A DNA stretch of 64,000 nt, taken from positions 8,224,001 to 8,288,000 of the forward strand of contig NZ_WOXS01000002.1 of assembly GCF_009852415.1 (NCBI RefSeq). The letters are read 5' to 3'. Below the pieces are notes generated by a model that made no database searches, was not told the DNA's origin, and worked only from the letters and a program-made list of their open reading frames with translations. Below are positions 1 through 7,781 of this stretch, piece after piece. The position numbers were made by a program, and so were the translations under genes. Origin of the DNA: Streptomyces sp. Tu 3180. Its GTDB lineage: Bacteria > Actinomycetota > Actinomycetes > Streptomycetales > Streptomycetaceae. Position 1 is the stretch's first letter; each line of letters opens with the position of its first letter.

Positions 1-1
1 G

Positions 2-322
2 AGCGCCGAGGACGTCTGGCGGGAAACCTGCGAGCACCTGCGGAAAACGGGCCGTGAGTCGGAGATCGAGCGGGCCGAGCGCAGCCCGAAGCGGCGCATG
101 GCTCTGCTCTTCCGCTGGTACTACGGCTACAGCAGTCGGCTGTCGTTCATGGAGGCCGATGTCGATCGGGCCAACGTGCAGATCCACACCGGTCCTGCGC
201 TCGGGGCTTTCAATCAATGGGCGCGTGGCACACCGTGGGAAAACTGGAGGAACCGTCATCCGGACCAGATGGCGAAGGAACTGATGCGTGAGGCGTCCTC
301 GATTCTTTCGGGATACAGGTAG
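2..322 (+). CDS. C-terminus of PfaD-type trans-acting enoylreductase (partial)
   Basis: The window opens inside this gene and shows its last 106 codons. The visible part carries the C-terminal signature of the PfaD/PksE family of FMN-dependent, nitropropane-dioxygenase-like enoylreductases: 'LLFRWYYGYSSRL' followed by 'IHTGPALGAFNQW' and the 'WRNRHPDQ' tail. In trans-AT polyketide systems this enzyme acts in trans, reducing enoyl double bonds on ACP-bound chains. The trans-acyltransferase gene starts 78 bp downstream on the same strand, which fits this role. The FMN-binding barrel lies outside the window, so activity cannot be judged. Confidence 0.85.
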   Translation, partial: SAEDVWRETCEHLRKTGRESEIERAERSPKRRMALLFRWYYGYSSRLSFMEADVDRANVQIHTGPALGAFNQWARGTPWENWRNRHPDQMAKELMREASSILSGYR

Positions 323-400
323 CCGAGGGAGCGGATTTTCTGGCAGGGTGAGGGTGGAACATGATCGCGGTCGTCGAGACCAGCTGAGGAAGGATTTCCC

Positions 401-1492
401 ATGAGGACCTACATCTTCCCCGGACAGGGGGCGCAGCGGAAAGGGATGGGTTCTTCTCTTTTCGATGAATTCGAGGATCTGACCCGCTCGGCCGACGAGA
501 TCCTGGGCTACTCCGTCATGGACCTCTGCCTGGAGGACCCTGACGGACTGCTCGACCGGACGCAGTACACGCAGCCCGCGATGTATGTCGTCAACGCCCT
601 GTCCTACTACCGCAAGCTCCGGGAGACCGGGCAGGTTCCCGACTTCGTCGCAGGTCACAGCCTCGGCGAATACAACGCGTTACTGGCGGCCGAGGTGTTC
701 GACTTCGAGACCGGCCTGCGGTTGGTGCGCAAGCGCGGAGAGCTGATGGGCCGGGCGTCGGGCGGCGGGATGGCAGCCGTGCTGAACGCCTCGGAGTCGG
801 AGATCCGGACGATCCTCGCGGAGAACGGACTCGACTCCGTTGATCTGGCGAACTTCAACACGCCGTCGCAGACGGTGATTTCCGGCCGGGCCGAGGACAT
901 CGAAGCCGCGAAGCCGCTGTTCCAGACCGGAAACCACCTGTTCATGCCGCTGCGGACGAGCGGGGCCTTCCATTCCCGGTACATGGAGCCGGCCCGCGTG
1001 GAGTTCGAGGAGTTCCTCGCCGGAGTGACCTTCTCGAAGCCGCGCATACCGGTCATCTCCAATGTGACCGCGCGGGCCTATGAGGATCACCTCGTCAAGG
1101 AGAACCTGACCCAGCAGATGGTGCACGCCGTACGGTGGTCCGACTCCATGGAGCACCTCCTCGAAAATCCCGGCATGGAGTTCGAGGAGATCGGTCACGG
1201 TAATGTGCTGACGAAATTGCTTGAGAAGATCCGCCGCGAAATCAAAAACGCCGGGAAAGTGCGACCCGGAAGCCCGAAGAAGACGACCGAAAGCGCCGGG
1301 GAGGTGGTCCGGAAATGGAATGAGCGGTATGCGGTTGGTTCCCGATTCCGGTCCACCGCAGGAAGCTACGGAGAACTCGAGACCGCTACGGAGGCAACCG
1401 TCCTCTTCGGACACCGGGCGGCCGTCTACATGCAGGGATATCGCGGGTACTTCGATCTCCGGGAACTGGAGCCGGTACCGGCAGCGCAGTGA
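401..1492 (+). CDS. Trans-acting malonyl-CoA:ACP acyltransferase with C-terminal extension
   Basis: This 363-residue FabD-like protein should load malonyl extender units onto the AT-less modules of a trans-AT polyketide synthase. Visible motifs are the N-terminal 'GQGAQ', the nucleophile in 'GHSLGE' (Ser87), the Arg that binds the malonyl carboxylate (Arg112 in 'RKRGELM') and the catalytic His191 in 'GAFHSRYM'. All catalytic residues are present. Stand-alone trans-ATs are usually about 290 residues. Here a basic linker (about 277-300) leads to a separate segment (about 303-357) containing 'WNERYAVGSRF' and 'LFGHRAAVYMQGYRGYF'. A GAGGAAGG ribosome site precedes the ATG. It is followed closely by the HMG synthase gene. 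Confidence 0.9.
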   Translation: MRTYIFPGQGAQRKGMGSSLFDEFEDLTRSADEILGYSVMDLCLEDPDGLLDRTQYTQPAMYVVNALSYYRKLRETGQVPDFVAGHSLGEYNALLAAEVFDFETGLRLVRKRGELMGRASGGGMAAVLNASESEIRTILAENGLDSVDLANFNTPSQTVISGRAEDIEAAKPLFQTGNHLFMPLRTSGAFHSRYMEPARVEFEEFLAGVTFSKPRIPVISNVTARAYEDHLVKENLTQQMVHAVRWSDSMEHLLENPGMEFEEIGHGNVLTKLLEKIRREIKNAGKVRPGSPKKTTESAGEVVRKWNERYAVGSRFRSTAGSYGELETATEATVLFGHRAAVYMQGYRGYFDLRELEPVPAAQ

Positions 1493-1530
1493 ATCCGAAA
1501 CCGACCGGTAAAGCCCCAGGAAGAGAAGTC

Positions 1531-2790
1531 ATGACGACCGTTGGAATCGAAGCACTGAACGTCTTCGCCGGCTCCTGCTATCTCGACGTGGAAAAGCTGG
1601 CGATCCACCGAGGCCTCGACACCGCGAGGTTCGACAACCTGCTCATGAAGGAGAAGACCGTCGCGCTGCCGTACGAGGATCCGGTGACGTTCGGCGTCAA
1701 CGCGGCCAAGCCCCTCATCGACGCGCTCTCGCCCGAGGAGCGGGACTCCATCGAGCTGGTCATCACCGCGACCGAGTCGGCGTTCGACTTCGGCAAGTCC
1801 ATGAGCACGTACTTCCACGACCTGCTCGGGCTGAACCGGAACTGCCGCCTCTTCGAGATCAAGAACGCGTGCTACTCGGGGGTCGCGGCACTGCAGACGG
1901 CGGCGAACTTCATCCTGTCGGGGACCTCGCCGGGCGCGAAGGCCCTGGTCATCGCCACCGACATCACGCGCTTCATGGTCGCGGAGAGCGGTGACGCGCT
2001 CTCCGAGGACTGGTCCTTCGCCGAACCGAGCGGCGGAGCCGGCGCCGTGGCGATGATCGTCAGCGACACCCCGCACATCTTCCAGATCGACGTCGGCGCG
2101 AGCGGCTACTACGGCTACGAGGTGATGGACACCTGCCGTCCCCTGCCCGACAGCGAAGCGGGCAACGCGGACCTGTCCCTGCTCTCCTACCTGGACTGCT
2201 GCGAGAACTCCTTCCTCGAGTACCAGCGACGTGTCGGCGACGTCGACTTCGTCTCCACCTTCGGCTATCTCGCCTTCCACACGCCCTTCGGCGGAATGAT
2301 CAAGGGCGCGCACCGCAACCTGATGCGCAAGGTCGCCAAGGCGCGTCCCGCGGTCATCGAGGAGGACTTCCGGCGGCGTATGCACCCGGGCCTGACGTAC
2401 TGTCAGCGCGTCGGGAACATCATGGGGGCGACCACCATGCTGTCGCTGGCCAGCACCATCGACAACGCGGACCTGTCCAGCCCCCAACGCATAGGCGTCT
2501 TCTCGTACGGCTCCGGCTGCTGCTCCGAGTTCTTCAGCGGCGTGTCCCGCCAGGAGAGCCAGGACCGCACGCGTGACCTCGGCATCGAGAAGCACCTCGG
2601 CGGCCGGTACGAGTTGACGATGCCGGAGTACGACTCACTGCTCCAGGCCAACCACGCGGTGAAATTCGGCACCCGGAACGCCCACCTGAACACCGGCATC
2701 GTTCCGCAGGCCCGGACCGGAAGCGGCCGGGAACGCCTCTTCCTGAAGCGGATCGACGAGTTCCACCGGGAGTACGAGTGGGTGTCCTGA
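1531..2790 (+). CDS. HMG-CoA synthase-like enzyme of polyketide beta-branching
   Basis: This 419-residue member of the PksG/VirC/TaC family condenses acetyl-ACP with the beta-keto group of an ACP-bound polyketide, the first step of beta-branching. The catalytic triad is intact: Glu82 in 'TATESAFD', Cys114 in 'NACYSG' and His250 in 'AFHTPFGG'. The ATG at 1531 is preferred because an AGGAAGAG ribosome site lies just upstream; an in-frame start at 1489 would overlap the acyltransferase stop and has no such site. Its stop overlaps the GTG start of the following enoyl-CoA hydratase by 13 bp, so the cassette is probably translationally coupled. Confidence 0.93.
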   Translation: MTTVGIEALNVFAGSCYLDVEKLAIHRGLDTARFDNLLMKEKTVALPYEDPVTFGVNAAKPLIDALSPEERDSIELVITATESAFDFGKSMSTYFHDLLGLNRNCRLFEIKNACYSGVAALQTAANFILSGTSPGAKALVIATDITRFMVAESGDALSEDWSFAEPSGGAGAVAMIVSDTPHIFQIDVGASGYYGYEVMDTCRPLPDSEAGNADLSLLSYLDCCENSFLEYQRRVGDVDFVSTFGYLAFHTPFGGMIKGAHRNLMRKVAKARPAVIEEDFRRRMHPGLTYCQRVGNIMGATTMLSLASTIDNADLSSPQRIGVFSYGSGCCSEFFSGVSRQESQDRTRDLGIEKHLGGRYELTMPEYDSLLQANHAVKFGTRNAHLNTGIVPQARTGSGRERLFLKRIDEFHREYEWVS

Positions 2791-3563
2791 ACACGGCGGC
2801 GTTCGACACGGTCAGGGTCCGCTTCGAGAACGGGATCTGCTTCCTCCGGATACACCGTCCGGAGGCGGGCAACACCATCAACGCCCGCCTGGTCGAGGAG
2901 TGTGCCGAGGTGGTGCGCTTCGCCGAGGAGCACGCCACGATCCTCGTCCTGGAGGGGCTGCCCGAGGTCTTCTGCTGGGGCGCCGACTTCGGGGACCTCG
3001 CCGCAGGAGACGCGGCAGGCGGGAACGGGGAATCGCCCGCGGCGGCCCTGTACGACCTGTGGCTCTCACTGGCCTTCGGATCGTTCGTCTCCGTGGCGCA
3101 CGTACGCGGCAAGGTGAACGCCGGAGGAATGGGGTTCGTGGCCGCCTGCGACATCGTGCTGTGCGCGGACGCGGTGATGTTCAGCCTGTCCGAGATGCTC
3201 TTCGGACTGATGCCGGCCTGCGTCCTGCCCTTCCTGATCCGGAAGGTCGGCCCGGCCAAGTCCAACTACATCACGCTGATGACCCAGCCGTTCCCCGCCG
3301 AACAGGCCGTGAGCTGGGGACTCGTCGACGCCAGCGCGGACAACAGCGAGAACCTGCTGCGCCGGCACCTCCTGCGGCTGCGCCGGCTGCCCAAGACGGG
3401 AGTGACCCGCTACAAGACCTACCTGCGCAACCTCGACGACATCCTCCTCCCCTCCCGGGACAAGGCCGTCGCGGCCAACCAGGAGGTGTTCTCCGACCAG
3501 GAGAACCTGCGCAAGATCGAGCGCTACGTGACCACAGGGCAGTTCCCCTGGGAAGGAGAGTAG
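2778..3563 (+). CDS. Enoyl-CoA hydratase ECH1 of the beta-branching cassette
   Basis: This 261-residue crotonase-fold protein matches the length and layout of PksH-type ECH1. ECH1 dehydrates the HMG-like ACP intermediate to a 3-methylglutaconyl species. The oxyanion-hole segments read 'FCWGADFGDL' and 'GKVNAGGMGFVAACD', and the C-terminal half carries 'TRYKTYLRNLDDIL', as in this subgroup. The start is a GTG overlapping the upstream HMG synthase, and the next gene begins 3 bp after its stop. ECH1 rather than ECH2 is inferred from gene order and from the pairing with the next protein. Confidence 0.88.
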   Translation: MGVLNTAAFDTVRVRFENGICFLRIHRPEAGNTINARLVEECAEVVRFAEEHATILVLEGLPEVFCWGADFGDLAAGDAAGGNGESPAAALYDLWLSLAFGSFVSVAHVRGKVNAGGMGFVAACDIVLCADAVMFSLSEMLFGLMPACVLPFLIRKVGPAKSNYITLMTQPFPAEQAVSWGLVDASADNSENLLRRHLLRLRRLPKTGVTRYKTYLRNLDDILLPSRDKAVAANQEVFSDQENLRKIERYVTTGQFPWEGE

Positions 3564-3565
3564 GA

Positions 3566-4318
3566 ATGCAGGGCCCACCCGTCGAGTACCGGGAGATCAC
3601 CCCTTCGGTCGTCCAGATCACGATGCAGGACCGGGTGCACAAGAACACCTTCTCCGATCAGCTCATCACGGGCCTGCAGGACGCCTTCGCGAAGGTCGCG
3701 GCCGACGAACGGTGCAAAGCCGTCGTCCTCACCGGCTACGGCAACTACTTCGCGAGCGGCGGCACCAAGGAGAGCCTGCTGCTCATCCAGGAGCGGCGCA
3801 TCAGTTTCACCGACGCCGACATCTACGGCCTCGCGCTGGACTGCCCCGTACCCGTCATCGCCGCGATGCAGGGGCACGGCATCGGCGGCGGCTTCGCCAT
3901 GGGGATGTTCGCCGACTTCGTGATCCTCAGCCAGGAGAGCATCTACACGACGAACTTCATGAAGTACGGGTTCACCCCCGGTATGGGCGCGACCCTGATC
4001 CTGCCCAGGAAACTCGGCATGAGCCTGGCCGGCGAAATGCTGCTCTCGGCGAAGACCTACTACGGCCACGAGTTGAAGGAACGGGGCGTCCCCTTCCCGG
4101 TCCTGCCGCGTGCGGAGGTGCTGCACCACGCCCTCGAACTGGCTGAGACGCTGGCCGAGAAGCCCAGGGTCTCCCTGGTCACACTCAAGAGCCACCTGGT
4201 CTCCGAGCTCCGCGCCGAACTCCCGCACTACATCGAGCGCGAAGTGGCCATGCACGCGAAGACCTTCCACCAGCCCGAGGTCCGGGCTCTCATCACATCC
4301 CACTACACAGAAGGCTGA
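3566..4318 (+). CDS. Enoyl-CoA hydratase ECH2 (decarboxylase) of the beta-branching cassette
   Basis: This 250-residue crotonase-fold enzyme resembles PksI/MupK-type ECH2, which decarboxylates the glutaconyl-ACP made by ECH1 to leave a beta-methyl branch. It shows 'YFASGGTKESLL', typical of this subgroup, and 'QGHGIGGGFAMGMFAD' at the oxyanion hole. The ATG at 3566 has a GGAAGGAG ribosome site and lies 2 bp after the ECH1 stop. The donor ACP gene starts 6 bp downstream. Which double bond results (exo or endo) cannot be read from the sequence. Confidence 0.88.
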   Translation: MQGPPVEYREITPSVVQITMQDRVHKNTFSDQLITGLQDAFAKVAADERCKAVVLTGYGNYFASGGTKESLLLIQERRISFTDADIYGLALDCPVPVIAAMQGHGIGGGFAMGMFADFVILSQESIYTTNFMKYGFTPGMGATLILPRKLGMSLAGEMLLSAKTYYGHELKERGVPFPVLPRAEVLHHALELAETLAEKPRVSLVTLKSHLVSELRAELPHYIEREVAMHAKTFHQPEVRALITSHYTEG

Positions 4319-4324
4319 CACCCC

Positions 4325-4570
4325 ATGCCGGACACACGCGTCTTCGACCTGATCGTGGAACACACCCGCGAGGTGATCCCCGAGCTCGAAGAACACCGCT
4401 TCGCCCCCACCGACTCGCTCCGCGAGCTGGGAGCCAACTCCATCGACCGGGCAGAGATCATCGTCATGACCCTGGAGTCGCTGTCGGCGAGCATCCCCCT
4501 GGTCGAGCTGGCGGACGCGAAGAACATAGGCGAGCTGGCGGATCTCATCCATGACAAGTCCGCGGTCTGA
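4325..4570 (+). CDS. Stand-alone donor acyl carrier protein
   Basis: This 81-residue carrier protein has the phosphopantetheine Ser39 in 'LGANSIDRAEI'. The S-I/V-D-R-A-E pattern is typical of the dedicated donor ACP of HMG-synthase cassettes (AcpK, VirB type), which carries malonyl and then acetyl. Its stop overlaps the start of the next gene, the decarboxylating KS, by 20 bp. That overlap fits a tight functional pair: the KS would decarboxylate malonyl on this ACP, and the HMG synthase would use the acetyl product. Confidence 0.92.
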   Translation: MPDTRVFDLIVEHTREVIPELEEHRFAPTDSLRELGANSIDRAEIIVMTLESLSASIPLVELADAKNIGELADLIHDKSAV

Positions 4571-5798
4571 CGGCCGCGACGTCGTCGTCACGGGCCTGGG
4601 CGTCACCACCGCGGTGGGCCAGGGCAAGGACGACTTCGTCGCAGCCCTTCTCGACGGTCGCCACGCCTTCGGGCTCATGCGGCGACCGGGCCGGCTGCCT
4701 CCGGCCCCTTCCCCCGACAAAACCGCGGCCTTCCTGGGCGCCGAGATGGGGGAGCCGAGCCTGCCCGGGAGCATCGCCGCGCGCACCGTGCGCACGGCCT
4801 CGCTCTCGGCCAGGGTGGCCCTGACCACGCTGCACGAGGCATGGCAGGAGGCCGGGCTGGACGAGGCCGACCCGTCCCGCATCGGCCTCGTGGTCGGCGG
4901 GTCCAATGTCCAGCAGCGCGAGTTGACCCTGCTGCACGCCCGCCACGCGGACCGTCCCGAGTTCCTGCGCCCGACGTACGGCATGGGCTTCATGGATTCC
5001 GACCTGTGCGGATTCTGCACCGAGCAGTTCCCGATCCGGGGCTTCGCCCATACACTCGGCGGCGCTTCGGCCAGCGGTCTGCTCGCGGTGCTCCAGGCCG
5101 TGCGGGCGGTGCAGTACGGCGAGGTCGACGTCTGCATCGCCCTCGGCGCGCTCATGGACCTGTCGTACTGGGAATGCCTGGCGTTCCAGGCCATGGGCGC
5201 CATGGGCTCCCACCGCTGGGCCGACGATCCGGCCGCGGCCTGCCGCCCCTTCGACCGTGACCACGACGGGTTCATCTTCGGTGAGGCATGCGCCGCAGTG
5301 GTCGTCGAGCGGGCGGACGGGCGCCGGCATCCGGCGCCGTACGCGCGCTTCTGCGGTGGCGGCAGGGCAATGGACGGCACCCGCAATCCCCACCCGTCGG
5401 TGGAGGGAGAGGCGGCCGTCATCCAGGCCGCGCTACGGGAAGCCGGCCTGTCCGCGTCAGACGTCGACTACGTCAACCCGCACGGCACAGGCTCCCCCAC
5501 CGGGGACGCGGTCGAACTGCAGGCGCTCGCGCGCTGCGGGCTCACCGACGCCCGGATCAACGCGACCAAGTCGATCACCGGGCATGGGCTCACCGCGGCG
5601 GGGGCGGTGGAGATCGTGGCCACGCTCCTGCAGATGAGGGGGCGGAAGCTGCACCCCACCCGCAACCTGGCCGATCCGCTGGACGAACGGTTCCCCTGGG
5701 TGCGCGAGGAGGCGGAGGACTGCGCGGTCCGCACGGCTGTGAGCCTGAGCATGGGCTTCGGTGGCGTCAGCGCGGCGATCTGCCTCGAGAAGTGCTGA
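4551..5798 (+). CDS. Decarboxylating ketosynthase (Cys replaced by Ser) for donor ACP
   Basis: This 415-residue protein has a complete thiolase-fold ketosynthase but no active-site cysteine. Where condensing enzymes have 'TACSS', it reads 'GGASASG', putting Ser173 at the nucleophile position. The decarboxylation machinery is kept: His311 in 'NPHGTG', Lys340 and His345 in 'TKSITGHG'. This Cys-to-Ser state is known for the KS decarboxylases of beta-branching cassettes (PksF, MupG, CurC families), which turn malonyl-ACP into acetyl-ACP. The ATG lies within the end of the ACP gene, so translation is probably coupled. Confidence 0.9.
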   Translation: MTSPRSDGRDVVVTGLGVTTAVGQGKDDFVAALLDGRHAFGLMRRPGRLPPAPSPDKTAAFLGAEMGEPSLPGSIAARTVRTASLSARVALTTLHEAWQEAGLDEADPSRIGLVVGGSNVQQRELTLLHARHADRPEFLRPTYGMGFMDSDLCGFCTEQFPIRGFAHTLGGASASGLLAVLQAVRAVQYGEVDVCIALGALMDLSYWECLAFQAMGAMGSHRWADDPAAACRPFDRDHDGFIFGEACAAVVVERADGRRHPAPYARFCGGGRAMDGTRNPHPSVEGEAAVIQAALREAGLSASDVDYVNPHGTGSPTGDAVELQALARCGLTDARINATKSITGHGLTAAGAVEIVATLLQMRGRKLHPTRNLADPLDERFPWVREEAEDCAVRTAVSLSMGFGGVSAAICLEKC

Positions 5799-5850
5799 CG
5801 GCGAAGGGCCCCCGGGCCAAGGTCCGAGACCTCGCGAAAGGAGCGGCGCG

Positions 5851-6816
5851 GTGACGAGATCCACCGTGTTCATGTACTCGGGGCAGGGCTCCCAGTACTT
5901 CCACATGACCCGCGAACTGTACGAACGGCATCCGCGCTACCGGCTCTGGCTGGAGCACTGCGACGACATCGCCTTCCCCGTCCTCGGCAAGTCAGTGGTG
6001 GACACGATATTCGACCAGGACCGAACGAAGAGCGATCCGTTCGACTCGCTGGCGGACTCCAACGCGGCGCTGCTGTGCGTGGAGTACAGCCTCACACGCG
6101 TCGTGCAGGAAATGGGTTACCGGCCCGACGCCCTGGTGGGCTACAGCCTGGGCGAGATCACCGCTGCCGTGGTCGCGGAGGTGCTTTCGCTGGAGCTCGG
6201 GATCTCCTTCGCCGTGGAGTTCGCACGGACGCTGGCGGATCGCACCCCGCCGTCCGGGATGCTGGCGGTGCTCGGTACGGAAGAACTCCTGCGCAGCCAC
6301 GCCGGGTTGTTCGCCGACTGCTGGGTGACGGGACGCAACTTCGACGGCAACTTCGTGGTCAGCGGTCGCGTCGGGGCGGTGGACCGGCTCGAACGCTCCC
6401 TGGGGCAGGAGGGGATCGTCTGCCAGCGGCTGCCGGTCAACCACGGCGTGCACACCGAACTCATCGACTCGGTCGAGGAACAGGTGCGCGGCCTCCTCGG
6501 CACCGTGACGTTCGCTCCGCCGAAGATCCCGATCGTGTCGTCCGCCTCCACGGACCGCGTCGTCGACGTGACGGCCGACGGCGTCTGGGCCGCCATGAGA
6601 AGTCCGGTGGATTTCGCGCGGACCATCGAGAAGGTGATCGCCGCCGGCGACGCGACCTTCGTCGACCTCGGGCCCAGCGCGACACTCGCGACATTCGTGA
6701 AGTACATCCTGCCGCCGGGCAGCGGCTCCGCGCAGGCGCACACCGTCAATCGTTTCGGACAGGACCTGAGATCGCTTCGCGAGTTTCAGGAGCAGACGGC
6801 TTCCATACGAGGCTGA
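5851..6816 (+). CDS. Second acyltransferase-like protein, possibly an acyl hydrolase
   Basis: This 321-residue FabD-fold protein has 'GQGSQYFHM', the nucleophile Ser99 in 'GYSLGE' and a histidine in 'NHGVHTEL'. The GTG at 5851 is chosen for the AAAGGAGC site upstream; earlier in-frame starts run into the KS gene. When aligned by eye with the first acyltransferase of this locus, the arginine that binds the malonyl carboxylate has no equivalent: the segment reads 'FARTLADRTPPSGM', with the Arg one position off. Trans-AT loci often pair a true malonyl transferase with such an acyl hydrolase (PedC type) that clears stalled chains. The hydrolase role is inference; another acyl specificity is possible. 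Confidence 0.75.
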   Translation: MTRSTVFMYSGQGSQYFHMTRELYERHPRYRLWLEHCDDIAFPVLGKSVVDTIFDQDRTKSDPFDSLADSNAALLCVEYSLTRVVQEMGYRPDALVGYSLGEITAAVVAEVLSLELGISFAVEFARTLADRTPPSGMLAVLGTEELLRSHAGLFADCWVTGRNFDGNFVVSGRVGAVDRLERSLGQEGIVCQRLPVNHGVHTELIDSVEEQVRGLLGTVTFAPPKIPIVSSASTDRVVDVTADGVWAAMRSPVDFARTIEKVIAAGDATFVDLGPSATLATFVKYILPPGSGSAQAHTVNRFGQDLRSLREFQEQTASIRG

Positions 6817-6849
6817 GGACGAGTCGGGATCCAGGGAGGAAATCCGGTC

Positions 6850-7713
6850 ATGTCGACGTCGAACGAGATCAGAATCTATCGGGACGCCACCGCGGTCATC
6901 ACGGGTGCCGCGTCGGGGATCGGCCGTGCGCTGGCCGAGGAACTCGTGGCCCGTGGCTGCGAGGTGGTGCTGGCCGACCTCCAGATCGAGCAGGCGGAGG
7001 AGGTGGCCGCCGCTCTTCGGAAAACCGGTGGGAAGGCGACCGCCGCCTGGCTCGACGTCACCGACCACGCGAAGTTCGAACAGCTCGTCAAGGACACCGT
7101 CGCGCGGACCGGACGTCTGGACTACCTGTTCAACAACGCCGGCATCACCCACGGCATGGGTGCGGGCGCCCGGCACTATCGCATCGAGGACTGGCGGCGC
7201 ATGATCGACGTCAACCTCGTCGGTGTCGTCAACGGCGTTCAGGCCGCCTACAACCTGATGATCGACCAGGGGTTCGGGCACATCGTGAACACCGCGTCCC
7301 TGGCGGGGCTGGTCCCGAGTGCGGGGACGACCTCGTACGTCACCACCAAGCACGCCGTGGTCGGGCTCTCGCACAATCTGCGCATCGAGGGGGCACAGCT
7401 CGGGGTGCGTGTGAGCGTGCTGTGCCCGGGCGTCGTCCGGACCCCCCTCATCGAGGGAGGAGTGTACGGCCGCCGCGTCGAGGGCGTGACCCGTGAGATG
7501 ACGCGGAACATGTGGGAAGAGCAGAAGCCGATCTCGGCGGAGGAATTCGCCGGGAAGTCGCTCGACGCGGTCGCCCGGAACAAGGGGATCATCGTGGTTC
7601 CCGCGGCCTGGAAGCTGTTCTGGTGGCTCTTCAGACTGTCGCCGTCCCTCTGCGTGAACATCGCGACCAAGAAGTTCCGGGACCTGGGGGGGAGTGAGAA
7701 ATCCGGCGGCTGA
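6850..7713 (+). CDS. Short-chain dehydrogenase/reductase
   Basis: This 287-residue classical SDR shows the cofactor loop 'TGAASGIG', the 'NNAG' structural motif, and the catalytic Ser and Tyr-x-x-x-Lys in 'SLAGLVPSAGTTSYVTTK'. It has a C-terminal extension of about 60 residues with a hydrophobic stretch around 'WKLFWWLF'. A GGGAGGAA ribosome site precedes the ATG. It sits between the second acyltransferase and the KR-ACP-FMO protein, so it probably tailors the polyketide or a precursor. The substrate cannot be read from the sequence. Confidence 0.85.
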   Translation: MSTSNEIRIYRDATAVITGAASGIGRALAEELVARGCEVVLADLQIEQAEEVAAALRKTGGKATAAWLDVTDHAKFEQLVKDTVARTGRLDYLFNNAGITHGMGAGARHYRIEDWRRMIDVNLVGVVNGVQAAYNLMIDQGFGHIVNTASLAGLVPSAGTTSYVTTKHAVVGLSHNLRIEGAQLGVRVSVLCPGVVRTPLIEGGVYGRRVEGVTREMTRNMWEEQKPISAEEFAGKSLDAVARNKGIIVVPAAWKLFWWLFRLSPSLCVNIATKKFRDLGGSEKSGG

Positions 7714-7781
7714 ACCGGCTACTGGCCTGTACGTCGGTCCCACAGACCTCTGCCGACCGTCCGCGAACGAGGAGTGCCGAT

